Below are positions 12,550 to 24,714 of a stretch of 64,000 nt of DNA, piece after piece. Where the stretch lies: positions 276,034,122 to 276,098,121 of the forward strand of contig NC_084795.1 of the NCBI RefSeq assembly GCF_963169125.1. The letters are read 5' to 3'. Numbering within the stretch: the first letter of the stretch is position 1; each line of letters opens with the position of its first letter. Under the pieces are notes generated by a model that ran no database searches, was not told the origin of the DNA, and saw only the letters and a program-made list of their open reading frames with translations. This DNA comes from Humulus lupulus (Eukaryota; Streptophyta; Magnoliopsida; Rosales; Cannabaceae). Both the position numbers and the translations under genes were made by a program.

Positions 12550-14905
12550 TTTTAGAGTTATGAAGCATTAAAGTAAATATGCACCTTGTATGAGAAAAAA
12601 ATAATATATTCATTGCCCATAGTAGTAAAAGCTATAAGAATAGCAATTAGAGATTGTGTTATTGAAATAGAAAGAGAAATATCTAAGTGTAAAAGCACAA
12701 TTCTACTCACTCAATTCCTCATTCCTCTACTCGACCAGGTTGGCTATATGTACCCTTTTAAACTGCCCCAAACCCAGTGCTAACAATGCCCCCCTCCCAT
12801 TAGAGTGCCATATGTCCATACTAACAATTCACTCCTAGCCAACTAGAGTCCTGTCATTCTTTCCTTTGATAAATGAGCTTAATTGATTATTTAAATTGGT
12901 GCCAGTTTCAAATGCTTCAATCTATCATTCAAAGAATGGGATTACTCGAAAATAACTACATTCTATTCTCTATTCCAAAATAGGAGTTGTACTTGTCTTT
13001 CTAAACTACATAGCAATAGCATCAAATAAAAAGTACTAAAATTTCGAAGTCACTTCAGTATAAATCCATGTACATTATCTAACAATAACATCTCAACATA
13101 ACTTCACTTTATATAGTTACGATGTGTACAAGAACAAAAGCTTGAGTAACAAACATAATAAAATTAAATAAAAAAGAATAATATACCTGATATAACCATA
13201 ATAGTCTTTTCTTGGTCTCCAAGCTGTCAAATTTCAATGTTGGATGTTCACTACCACCTCAGATTCTCGTTTTATTGAGAAATAGAATCCTACTTCTCTT
13301 TTTACATTGAAAGAGTAACACCTACAGTTTCCCTTACTTATCTCATACGAATCATATATCAGATAATGACAAAAACTACACCTGTTAATTTTCCAAGTGT
13401 TTCTGAATAGAAATTGGGTTATTATTTAATGTTTGTCCAATTTTTTTTATTAACTAATTCTTAGTGCAATATAACATCAGCCAATTCCTACAACGTATAT
13501 ACTCCACACTATTGTACTTTCTTATTCATTATTTAAATATCAACTTAATAATTGAGGATGTTCCCTTTTCAACTTTTATTTAAAATGAGTGCAATATAAC
13601 TCACAATGCAATATAAAGGTCTCTCCTCTTAGCCATCACAAACAAAAGTAAACTCAAAAAAAGATTCTTCACAAAATAATGGCATGATCGATAAAAGATT
13701 TTACTAGAATTTAGAAGATTTTTTTAATCTAGAATCCATAGAAAACAGTGAATGCTTGTATAAAATATGTTCAATGTACACTTTATCAATGACTTAGGAA
13801 GCCTAACAATAATAGCAAACTAAAAATAGCACCCTTATTTGATAGGATAGGATCAAGCACAACAGAGTAAGGTTGGTTAAGAAAACATAGCTTGGTCAGA
13901 GTTGTAACCTTCAACAACAATTTTGTTAGCACACACTTTATTTCAAAAAAATTCTATCCATGTGGGCAAGTTTCCTGGTTCAAATCCCTTAGAGTTATAG
14001 ATATTTGAGATTCATGCCTTGACACAGCAAACTAACAAAAGGACAACCATAGAAAAAGTTCTCCAATATGCTTTCATTTTTTTTTACGAAAAAGGATAAC
14101 AAGGTGTTGATCCATTTTCATACTTTTTGATATTTTAAACAATCCAAAAAACATGACCGATTGTAAAGATCAGAAATTAAAATGGTTTTCCAAATGTTGA
14201 ATCATAAGCTCCATCCACAAAGGGATAAATTACCAAGTCTTTTACGTTGTTGGATTTTCACTTCTCAAATCCCTCTATTTTAGTTATAGATAGTAGATAT
14301 AAATATTAGGGCAGGCAGAGCAACAATTAAATCCCAAAATCCTCACGAAAAAGGCTGTAATTAATATATATACTCTTGTCAATTTCAGAAAGATTATAAC
14401 ACAGGGAACTCAATCTCTATTGCAGAAAATAAACCAATTAGTAAAGTCACTATAGAGCCCTTGGAAACACAATGGCCAAAAGTTGGACAAGCAGCTGGCA
14501 AACTTAACAAAATTATAGTAAAGGCCAATACAACAAATAAAACAAAAAAAATTGACAAATAAGACACAACACACAAACGGAGAGCATAACAACAACACCA
14601 ACACCAAATCAAAGTTTGCTTTCATATTCAAAGAAAATAGGTTGAAAGAGCATACATTCTATATATTTAAAAAAAAAACGACAGCCTAAATCCTATATCA
14701 AGTGAAAACACAGCAAAACAAACTTCAGTATTTATACGATATTGTGTTTGGTAAGATATTCATTTCACTATCAGGAAAAAAAGATATTGAATTTATTTAA
14801 GATAAGAGAAGATGAACAATGAGAAGCAAACTTGGGAGAAGGAACGTACTACTCTAGAATTTCTAATTTTTTCCCTTATTTTGTCTATTATGCTTATTTT
14901 TTGTG
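12550..14905. repeat. Duplicated intergenic segment C (partner at 53015-57272)
   Basis: About 2.36 kb that is nearly identical to 53015-57272 once the solo LTR in the latter is removed. It is AT-rich. A hydrophobic minus-strand frame near 14394-14631 is shifted between the two copies, so it is unlikely to be a conserved gene. I see no RNA gene or transposase in it. Confidence 0.8.
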
Positions 14906-14986
14906 TGGTTATATGACAGGTAGTTGAGAAAAGGTTATGATTTCAGAATAGCTGGAGGATGAATTTATGCTCATAATGCATACATT

Positions 14987-15004
14987 AGTTATACTAATTT
15001 ATAT
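14987..15004. repeat. 18-bp target site duplication of LINE1, left
   Basis: AGTTATACTAATTTATAT occurs here and exactly again at 23198-23215, directly after the LINE1 poly(A) tail. A perfect duplication of this length is typical of target-primed reverse transcription. Confidence 0.9.
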
Positions 15005-15320
15005 AATCCATAGATCAAATTCTAGATACCCAAGCTATGAACAAGCAGATTTGACACCAGTGAAAGTCATCCCATCTGGTTGAATGTTGATATCAGTTTA
15101 ATCATATGATTATGTTAGGAGAGTTAGGAGAGATCCCCATGACCCTTTTGGTTATGGGGTTAAGAAATCAGGGAGTAAGGGTGTTTCTGTTGCTGAGATT
15201 TCCAATAATCTCTATTAGAGTTTCAGGACAGCACACAAAGTTTTCATGATTTCATTCACAGATGATGGCGAGGTTGTTCGCTTGTGTGAAAGAACGAGAT
15301 TGTCAGGTTATGAGATTTTG

Positions 15321-17232
15321 TGTAATGACCCACTAATCTAGACTAATTGGACCATTATCGAAACTATACATAAAACTTACATTTTTACGAAAATACCATA
15401 ATTTATTGAGTAACTTAAAAATAAGAGTTATTTACAAATAAACAGAATACTAAGAAGGATTTTGGGATCCCATTGTCTTTAAAACAAAACAAGATTTAAA
15501 ATAAAAGACATTACATAATAATGCGGAAAATACACATAAAAACCATAAAAACATAAAAGGAGACTATATCCTCGAATCGAATAACGCTCGGCCCCTTGAC
15601 TCCATTCATCATTGATACACATTCTCCAAGCGTCACGAATCTTTCCGCCTCTAAACTTATTTTCCTGCACATAAACAGAAAGGAGTGAGCCTAATGCCCA
15701 GTAAGGAAAATCTAACACAAAGTCACATACATAATTTCATAAGAAAACATAAAGACTTAACATAATACATATAACATACACTTATTATAATGGCCATTAT
15801 TACTTGGGGTCCCATAGACTAAACAAGCATATGCCCATGGGATTAGTGGGGTCCTACTAGCTAAGTAGGTCATATGCCCATAACCCATTTGGGGTCTTGT
15901 TAGTCATATGGGTCATATGCCCAAGCCTACAAACATACACATATACATATCATAACACTTTTAATAACATAAAACATATAGATAACATAATCACATAACA
16001 TGTTGATTCTAGCCTATTTCCTTACCAAAGTTACCGAGATTATGGACTGAGTTGGGATTGTTGGAACACTCCTAAAACCATAAAAAAAGAGTAAGTCTAA
16101 AGAAAGGAGATGAAATGAAAGAGATGGAAAGACTAAACCATAGAAAACATACTTACCAACTTATATGCTTAAAAGCTTGGATTCCCTAACCAAAATAAGA
16201 ATAAGGTTAGGGGACTGAGTAGAAGGTTTTGAGAAAGGAAATAACATAAAAATACAGAAAAGAACTAGAGTTTTGGGTTTACCTCAAAGATTGCAAGATC
16301 AATCTAACATCCACCGAAATACTATAGCACTCACTTACTTCCCAAAGTGTTTGATAAGCTTATGATGTTTAAGCTTATACTTTTTCCCCAAACCAAGTGT
16401 TTACACTCTTACACTCACTTAACACTAGCAGCCTCTGAACTTAGAGCAAATGGTGAATAATGGCTGGGTACTAGGTCCTATTTATAGAGTTTGGGAATGA
16501 AAATATCTTTATTTTACTTGAATAAAAATAATGGCTTTTTAGGTGAAAATCATTTGAATATTCGTTCAGCAGAGGCTGAAGACTCGTTCAGAAGATGCTG
16601 GACTGTTGAAGGAGTTTGAATGGCTGAAGGGAAAGGAATTCAAAAGTATTTGAATTCATGCTGGTGGAGGCGATATATCGCCCCCTATAGGCGATATATC
16701 GCCTGGACCTTTGTTCCCGAGGCGACCGTGCATCGATTCGTGTTTTCCGTATCTACGTGCTGCGACATATCGCCCCCTATAGCGGCGATATATCGGCATA
16801 CGCTGAATATTTAAACACGAATTTACACATTTTTAGCTGAGTTTGAATGGAGTAAACAGCCTTGACTAAGCCCTCAACGTGCTCAAAGCTGCTGACTGAC
16901 CCTATACATTCAAACTTTTACCCTTATTTAATTTAATCCTCAAAAATACTTAATCCTTAATTACCATTCAAAACATGTGCTTAAAATCCTATTGGTTGAT
17001 GTCTAAACCTTATAATATAATAATATAATCCTTAATATCAGACACATTAATCAAACCTTAGGTTATACTTAATATTCTTAAACTATAGGTTAAACTTAGA
17101 AAATCTATAAGTACTACTATGAGTGTCCAAATAACTCCCGGTCTGAACCAAAAATCCAAAGTAACAATGATAACACTAAACATACTATAATACTACTAAA
17201 CAATTAGCTAAGTAAAGTTCTTGGACTCTACA
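15321..17232 (-). mobile_element. Solo LTR S1 (family S) inside LINE1 ORF1
   Basis: It starts TGTAATGACCC and ends GACTCTACA, and is flanked by the 5-bp direct repeat TTTTG (15316-15320 and 17233-17237). The promoter-like TATA (CTATAAATAGG, about 16478-16489) is on the minus strand, which sets its orientation. Two GGCGATATATCGCC palindromes lie at 16669-16703. There is no internal retroelement sequence, so it is a solo LTR left by recombination between two LTRs. Confidence 0.9.
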
Positions 17233-17234
17233 TT

Positions 17235-19397
17235 TTGGTGCCTTTAGATGGAGCAAGGTGGCTGATTGGTGAGATCCGGAGGTTAGCGTCTCTGAAGGTT
17301 GAGGATAGGGTGGGTTTCAAGCGTACTTTTAGAAATTCCTCAATAGTCGTTTTTGTTGAATGTTTCAAGAATATTCGAGGCGTTTTCCTCAAAGTTTCCA
17401 CATTAAGGAACAGAATGATCAGCAGTGTTATTATTCCAGATGAAGGATGGGAGTCAAGTTGGATGGAGATGAACAAGTGCCTTATTGGGGTGGTTGGAAG
17501 AATGGAAAAGGATTCAAGTTGCAAAATATGTCCAGATCCCAGGGTCTCTAAGAAATCCTGGGCAGAAGTGGTGTTAGCGAATGGTGCGGCTGATTGTAAG
17601 GAATCTCTTAAGCTTCACTCTTCTCAGGCATTGTCGTTGAGGAAAGGCTTTGCTGTGATGGTGATTCAATCTGGAAGTGCTACTGCATGGGAGGTTGTTC
17701 TAAGGAATTTCCAAAAGCAGTTTGGGATTCTGGTTGATTTATCATTCTTGTCTGATGACAGGGCCATTCTTTGGTGTCCCACTGCCGTTTTGCAAAAGGA
17801 TTTAGTCTTGAAAGGGGAGTTCCAGTTCCCGAATAACTGCTTGATTTCTGTTTCTCTTTGGAATTGGAAAGCTCAATTGTTAGAGAAGAAGTTTTCCTGC
17901 TCTCAAGATTGGATAGGATTGGATGGTTTACCGTTGAATTTATGGAACATGCATGTTTTTAAGGTGATAGGAAATTTATGCGGGGGATTTATGGAGGTGG
18001 ATAAGAGCACTGTAGAGATGAAAGATGTGTCAATTGCACGGCTGAAAGTAGTGGGTAAGCCAACTGGTTTCATTCCAGAATTCCTTTCTTTACCTTATGA
18101 CGGAAACTTCATTACTTTAAGATTGTCCAAGCTTACAAAGATGGGAGTTTCATCAGTTTCCTCAAGGAGGGTTGGCAGAAAGATCTGGGTTAGAAAAAAA
18201 ACCCAGGGTCCGAAGACTGTGCAAGAGATACCGGAGCCGCCAGGGGAGATTCAGAAGGAGGGTCCACCTAGTGCGGTTGTGCCGATGACAGGGGGTCCAG
18301 CGTTTGAAGTGTTGCCGGAGGTCAATCAAATCGCTTCCCAGTCGATAGGGGATTTAATTTCGTTTCTGGAATTTCAGGGGGCAAAGCGCGGAAAATTAGG
18401 GAGGGTTACACAGTATTATTGCTGCTCTTTAAAGTCTATTTTCAAAAGATTATCTACAGATTTATCTTACTCAAATAAGGAAGAGGAGGGCACGTGTCTT
18501 AGCCTTCTTTTTAATAAAGCCACGTGGGCCAAAGGGCAGTTCAAAATTGATTTTTATGTTGGATATTAGGGTTGGGCCTTGACTTTGGAAAACAAGGCTT
18601 TTTCTTTAAAAATAAATCAAACCCTTAGGGCTCTCTTCAATCCAACTTTGATGGACTTAGGAGTGGGTTGCCGGCCCATGAAGGATTTAAGGACCAAATG
18701 GATTCAGCCTATTGGAAAAATAAGGAGCCCCAAAATTTGTGAGGCTTTCGGCAAAGGCAGAGTATTTCTTTGGACTATTCAGTCAGATAAGATTCCTAGC
18801 AACGGGGTGGTTTCTCTTCAAAAGTCAGATAAGGAAGAGACTAGCCTTGAGTTTTCAACTAAGAGTCTTAAAGTGTATCAACGTAAGCCTAAAGTTTCAT
18901 TTTCAGTGGGTAATTCTTTTTTAGAAGAACAGTTAGAGACAACGATGGACACCAGACTGGATTTGGCAGAGGACGAGTTCTGCATTCTTGGGGAAGATGG
19001 CCCTTCAGAGATTTGCAGCTCAGAGGAGGAGCATTTAGATTTGGACTCTGATGTTGACAGGGAGGATATTGAAGATATTGTAGGCCAAACTAGAAGGATG
19101 TGGTGTGAAGAAGATGAAGTGGTAGTTTCTGAGGCTGATCATGCTCCTGGTTTTGATAAAGAGGGCGGGGGTTTAGAGGAAATTACTGCGGAAGAGGCGG
19201 ACAACACTCATGATCTTTCAAGGCTGATTCCGGTGATGGAGTCGTTTGGAATTTCATTACTACCAAGTAATCTAGGGGAGGAAGAGAAAGGAACCCCTTC
19301 ATCTTTGCCTAAAAAGAGTGCCCGTGAACTTAAGAAACTTGAGTTTAATGTGAATTATAAGAATAGGAGAATGATTGGGTGTCGAAAGTTCTCATGA
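17235..19397 (+). pseudogene. LINE1 ORF1 (gag-like, DUF4283-type), interrupted
   Basis: The frame continues from the piece left of the solo LTR (about 15200-15320; the join at TTTTG keeps the frame) to a TGA at 19395. It is broken by one in-frame TAG at 18567. The middle part (WIGLDGLPLNLW..LCGGFMEVD..KVVGKPTGFIP) resembles the RNA-binding DUF4283 region of plant LINE ORF1 proteins. I see no CCHC knuckle, and the C-terminal third is acidic. Its role would be binding element RNA. The stop codon overlaps the ORF2 start as ATGA. Confidence 0.75.
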
Positions 19398-22300
19398 AGA
19401 TTTTATCATGGAATGTCAGAGGAAGTGGTAATAAAGAGAAGCGGAGGGCGATAAAAGAAACCATTTGCAAGGTCAATCCGGACCTTATTGTGCTTCAAGA
19501 GGTGAAAAAGGTCAAAATAGACAGGAGTTTTATAGGGAGTATTTGGAGGTCTAGATTTAAAGCTTGGATTTTCCAGCAGGCTATTGGTAGATCAGGCGGA
19601 ACGTTAGTTGTATGGGATACTCGTAGTGTTTCTGTTTCGGATTCCTTGGTTGGTGAGTTTACCGTTTCTATTCGTATTGAAGTAGGGGGTAAGAACCCTT
19701 GGTGGTTTACTGGGGTTTATGGGCTGGTGGTTTATGGTAAACGGGAGAGTTTTTGGGATGAGTTGGCAGGTTTGCAAGTCATTTGTGGCAGCCACTGGTG
19801 TCTGGGGGGTGATTTTAATGTGGTTAGGAGAGGAGATGAGAAACTGAACAGCGTGTCCAATACTAGAAGTATGAAGAATTTTGATGCGTTGATTAGAGAG
19901 ATGAATTTGGTGGATCCTAAGCTCCACAACGGGCGCTTCACTTGGTCTAATTTCAGACAGAGGCCTATCTGTAGTAGGCTCGATAGATTCTTATTTTCGC
20001 CCTTATGGACTGAGCTCTATCCTTTCATTTGTCAAGAAGTGTTGGTTCGTATTGTCTCAGATCACTGTCTTATTGTGTTGGATTCCAATCCTCCTACGTG
20101 CGGCCCTAGTCCTTTCAGATTTGATAATTCATGGCTTGAGCATAAGGATTTCAAGACGCTTTGTCATAAATGGTGGAACTCGTCTAAGCTGATGGGGTGG
20201 CCGGGCTATGGTTTCATGGAAAAACTATCTTTGGTTAAAGACAAAGTTAAAGGTTGGAGTAAGGAGGTTCTCAGTTCGAGAATTTTGCTTAAGCAATCCC
20301 TGGAAAGAAGGATGTTCGAGTTGGATAGGTTAGAGGAAGGTGGTCAGTGGAACGATCAACTTCTTTCGGAGCGAAGGAAGATTAAGGAGGATTGGCAGTA
20401 AGTTGTCTTTGAAGAGGAGAGAGGAGTTTGGTTTAAATCGAAATGTCAATGGGCCAAACAAGGAGATTCTAATTCCAAGCTTTTTCATAGTATCCTTAGC
20501 GCTCGGAACGCTAGGAATTTCATCTCTAGAATTGAGTAAGAGGATGGTACAATCCTTGACAAAGACGCGGATATTGAAAGGGCAATTGTTGATTTTTATT
20601 CCTCGTTGTATTCTTCGGTCCCTAGGAGGTGGAGTGGTGTTGAGGGTATGTCTTGGGAGCCTATTCCCTCTTTTTTGTCCTCTCTCCTTGAGAGGCCGTT
20701 CACGGAAGAGGAAATTCGTCGTTCAGTTTTCGATAGTGACGGGTCTAAGGCTCCGGGACCCGAGTTTCTCCTTGGCTTTCTACCAGGATAATTGGGATAC
20801 GATCAAGAGTGATCTCCAAGCAGTGCTCGATGGTTTCTTTAAGGATGGGGTTATTCATCGGAGGACCAATGAAACATACATTTGCCTAATTCTGAAGAAG
20901 TTGGACAGTTGTCGGGTGCGAGATTTCAGGCCAATTAGTTTGGTTACTAGTCTCTACAAAATTATTTCAAAGGTCCTGGTTGGACGTCTTAGAGGGGTTC
21001 TCTCAAATACAATAGTAGAGACTCAAGGAGCTTTTGTAGAAGGCAGGCAGATCTTGGATACAGTGTTGGTGGCTAATGAGGCAAAGGAGGAGTATCGCAG
21101 TAAAGGCAAGAAGGGTTGGGTTTTCAAAATTGATTTTGCTAAGGCCTACGATTGTGTAGATTGGGAATACTTGGGATTCGTTCTGGAAAAGAAAGGGTTT
21201 GGTGCAGTTTGGAGAAAGTGGATTCTGGGGTGTTTGTCTTCTACTTCCTTCTCAGTGTTTTTAAATGGGAGACCGAGGGGGAAATTTGAGGGTTCTAGAG
21301 GTCTTCGCCAAGGTGACTCCCTCTCACCTTTCCTGTTTACCTTGGTGGTTGATGTTTTGGGTAGGATGGTGGATAAGGCCAAGAGCATCTCGGCGTTAAG
21401 AGGTTTCAAAGTAGGGAAAGATTTGGTGGAAGTCAGCCATCTTCAGTTCGCAGACGACACGATATTTTTTGTGGAGGATAACGAGTCTTTGTCAGCTCTG
21501 TTGGATATTTTGAAAGTTTTTAGTGTTGTTTCTGGACTGTCTATTAACTTGCAGAAGTGCCAGTTATTAGGGATTAACTTGGAGGAGGAAATAGTGACGC
21601 TTCGTGCTAGAGAGATTGGGTGTGAGGTGGGTCAGTGGCCTATGAAGTATTTGGGTCTTCCTTTGGAGGACTCTTCCTGTAACAAAGGATTTTGGGAGCC
21701 TGTGGTGTCTAGTTGTGCAAAGCGGTTGGATAGGTGGAAGTGTACTTTCCTCTCTAGGGGAGGCAGATTGACACTTATCCAATCGGTCCTTTCTTCTTTC
21801 CCGGTGTATTATTTGTCGCTTTTTCGTATTCCTAAAGGGGTGATAGATGTGTTGGAAAAGCTGATGCGGGACTTTCTTTGGGAAGGTGCGGATCATTCTA
21901 AGTCGGATCATCTGGTCTCTTGGAAAGAAGTTTGTAAATCTCGGGATCACGGGGGCCTTGGTATTGGCAATTTGGATGCAAGAAATAAGGCTTTCCTCAT
22001 GAAGTGGCTGTGGCGCTTTCCGATGGAAAAAAACACCTTGTGGCATAGAGTGGTGATGAGTAGGTATGGAGGGGATGGAGGTTTTTGAGACACAGGTAGA
22101 GGGGGGAGGCTTTCTGTTCGTGGCCTGTGGAAAGATATTTTCTCTCTTTATGAGGATTATCTTCAGATGGTAAGTTTCAAGGTGGGGAAGGGGGATCGAA
22201 TACGCTTTTGGGAAGATATTTGGATTAACGATGCTCCTTTAAAGTATCAGTTCCCAGATTTATTTTTGATTACAATGTCTAGAAATTGTTTGATAAGAGA

Positions 22301-23046
22301 CTTGGTGGTCATAAGAGGGGATGCGGGCCTCCAATCTCAGGGATGGGATTTGCACTTTAGAAGGAATTTGTTCGATAGGGAGATCACCAGTCTCTCTCAA
22401 TTATTACTTTTGTTAGAGAGGGTGTCTCTACCAAGAGTTTTAGAAGATTGGAGGGCTTGGATACTTGACGTTAACGAAGTATTCTCTTGCAAATCGGCCT
22501 TTTCAAGATGCTCAGCTGGGTTCTGTTCGGGAGTGGGGAAAGTCTTTGTGGAAAAGTTTCTCTCCTTCCAGAGTTAAAGTGTTTGGCTGGTTAGTTTTCA
22601 ACAATAAAATTAATGTTCATGACAACTTGCAAAGAAGAAGACCCTACCATTGTTTGTCTCCTGCTTGGTGCGTTTGTTGTAAGCAGGCAGGGGAATCCAC
22701 TAGTCATTTATTCTTGGAGTGTCATTTTACATGAGAAGTGTGGGGTAAAGTCTTAGCTGAGTTTGGTATTCTTTGGTGTATGCCATCTAACTGTTCTCAA
22801 TTGTTTCTCACTAAGTTAGGGGGCGGCAGGCGAGTTTCTCGTCTTTGGCAAACTACTGTGTTGGCAACTTTTTGGGCCTTATGGCTTGAGAGAAATAATA
22901 GACTTTTCGAAGATATTTGCAATCCTGTAGAGACTACATGGGATAAGATAAAATTTTGGGTGGCGACTTGGGTGTATAGAAACAAAGGTTTTGAGGGGGT
23001 TGCCTTCTATGACCTTATTAGAGATTGGGGCAACTTCTGGATTTAA
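19394..23046 (+). pseudogene. LINE1 ORF2: endonuclease, reverse transcriptase, zf-RVT, disrupted
   Basis: The ATG at 19394 opens an apurinic-type endonuclease with SWNVRG, QEVKK, GDFN, SRLDRF and SDHCLI motifs, all complete. The RT follows with DFRPISL, GAFVEGRQ, KIDFAKAYDCVDW, GLRQGDSLSPFLF and the catalytic FADD near 21451. A zf-RVT cysteine region (CVCC..HLFLEC) is at 22660-22730. Lesions are TAA at 20399 and 20537, a frameshift near 20765, TGA at 22086, a frameshift near 22490 and TGA at 22732. The intact protein would nick target DNA and copy LINE RNA into it. Confidence 0.88.
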
Positions 23047-23197
23047 TTTTTGGGGGTGGGATTTGTTTTGGGTTATTTGATTGTTTAGTTTTTTCTCTTT
23101 GTAACCACGGTATTCCTCCGCCACAAGTGAGGTTTTCAGCTTTTTGAGTAGAGGTCAGCCTCTTGACCTTTGTCTCTTTTTCAAATAAAAAAAAAAA

Positions 23198-23215
23198 AGT
23201 TATACTAATTTATAT
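23198..23215. repeat. 18-bp target site duplication of LINE1, right
   Basis: Exact match to 14987-15004; marks the 3' end of LINE1. Confidence 0.9.
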
Positions 23216-23420
23216 GCAGGGTTCATTGAATGAGATTCTCCTTGAAGACCCAAAATCTGGAACTACAGACAACGCTGATGAGGATGCCTTGACAAAATTG
23301 TTTTGTAACCCAAAATTTGGTCGTTTAATCGAACACGGAAGAGGCGTAACAAGGTCGAAGCTAACTGTTGTTAATATGTGTAATAGCAAGATCTCCAAAT
23401 TAGAAGAAGAGCAGTTGTAG
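23216..23420 (+). pseudogene. CACTA/En-Spm-type plant transposase terminal exon (fragment)
   Basis: After an acceptor-like TATATGCAG the frame reads SLNEILLEDP..DALTKLFCNPKFGRLIEHGRGVTRSKL and stops at 23418. The pattern, a short acidic stretch followed by D-A-L-x-x-x-F..GR..G.GVT, resembles the C-terminal part of Ptta/En-Spm plant transposases. Only this exon is visible; LINE1 inserted just upstream of it. With the TGTGTTATA repeats at 29311-29480 it may be the 3' side of one larger DNA transposon. Family assignment rests on the motif alone. Confidence 0.5.
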
Positions 23421-23700
23421 AATATTTTGTGCTGAAAGTAGTAACTTTTCAATATGTTGAATATTTAAGACTACTTGAATACTTTAAGAACATTTTGTTG
23501 TTGATGATAGTGTTGAATGTTTTAAACTAATTTGTGGATTGTTAATATAATGTTGAATGTTTTTACTATTTGTTATTTGAAAATCAAGTTCATTTGATGA
23601 TGTTAGTATATATTAGAAACTAATTTTAATTATATAAAAAAATTAAAATATAATAGAATAAATTAGTGTTATATAAATGAATATATAATGAGAATTTAAA
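23421..23700. other. AT-rich stretch between the transposase exon and LINE2
   Basis: No coding signal. It contains repeats around TGTTGAATGTTTTAA / TGTTGAATGTTTTTA and is probably transposon non-coding sequence downstream of the transposase exon. Confidence 0.4.
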
Positions 23701-23726
23701 CTTATCTAAATATTACAGGGGAGCTT

Positions 23727-24714
23727 GTGAGGGTTATTCCGGAATATGTGCTTAGTGATGATCTGGTGAAAATTGAGGATGACGACATTGAAGATGAGGT
23801 TAGTTACTGGAATTCATCTGTGGTGTGCTGGGTATTGGGGGCTAATCCTCCGATTCAAGTAATGGAGGGTTTTTTCAAGCGCATCTGGAAAAAGTCAGGG
23901 GTGGATAAAGTTAGTCTGTTGAAGCAGGGTCTCTTTATAGTGCGGTTTACAACTATGGAGAATAGAGACAATGTGCTTGTAGGAGGATATCATTTTTTAT
24001 GACAGAAAACCATTGATACTAAAAGCTTGGGATCCTAATCTCTATCTTCAGAAGGATGATATTAGAGCATTACCCATTTGGATTCAAGTTCATAACCTTG
24101 ATCTAAAATACTAGGGTAGAGCTCTTTACAAGATAGTTGGGCAGATTGGAAAACCTATCAAAGAAGACACAGCCACAAAGAATAGAGACCGTTTGCAATT
24201 CGCTAGAGTGATGGTGGAGGTAAATGTGTCACAGGATTTTCCCTCAACCATTAGTTTTATGAATGAAAAATCTGAAGTTACACGTTTGGATGTTGTATAT
24301 GAATGGAAGCCTACTTGTTGTTCAGTTTGCAAAGGCATGGGACATGAGGCTACCAATTGCCGCAAGAATCAACAGAATATGACTCAAGTGAAAGCAGTGT
24401 GGAAACCTAAGATTTCCTCTCAGGTGGCTGAAGAACAGAATAAGGGAAACAATCCTGGACAGGAAATTTCAACGACCTCGGCACTGGGGAGCTCTAATGT
24501 TACCAACATAAAGGAACAGAGCACTGATAAGGAAGGATTTTAGGTGGTTCATACAGCTAGAAAATTTATAAACCAGAAGGAGCCTATAGTCAATATGGGT
24601 AATGCTTTTGGAGTCCTTGGGGATGCTACAGAGGAGATAAGGTTTGGTCAGATTCTGTGTGAAATGGGTAATAATATAATGGGAGGGGGAGTTCCTCTAG
24701 CTATCAATGGATAG
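23727..24714 (+). pseudogene. LINE2 ORF1, partial, with CCHC knuckle
   Basis: The frame contains a DUF4283-like region (WVLGANPPIQVMEGFFKRIWKK, then PIWIQVHNLD..GKPIKEDTA) followed by the zinc knuckle CSVCKGMGHEATNC at about 24318-24360. A one-base insertion near 24000 shifts the frame, and in-frame TAG codons lie near 24113 and at 24541. The frame then runs on to a TAG at 24712. The final stop lies 5 bases inside the ORF2 start (ATGGATAG), a short overlap like that of LINE1. The role would be binding LINE RNA. Confidence 0.75.

Larger units (their letters stand above)
15005..23197 (+). mobile_element. LINE1: near full-length non-LTR retrotransposon
   Basis: The element has two ORFs, a poly(A) tail (from about 23186) and an 18-bp target duplication. 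Excluding the solo LTR inserted at 15321-17232 it is about 6.3 kb, a normal full length for a plant L1-type LINE. It sits 5' of a CACTA-type transposase exon. ORF2 carries several stops and frameshifts, so it is no longer autonomous. Confidence 0.9.

Noticed and set aside
12586..12783. 65-residue frame repeated at 53047
   Set aside because: Conserved only because the whole segment is duplicated; no motif, and the longer version in the second copy differs by a stop.
14394..14631. Hydrophobic minus-strand frame shared with 56752-56988
   Set aside because: The frame is shifted between the two copies, with no domain and no promoter; likely chance in duplicated sequence.
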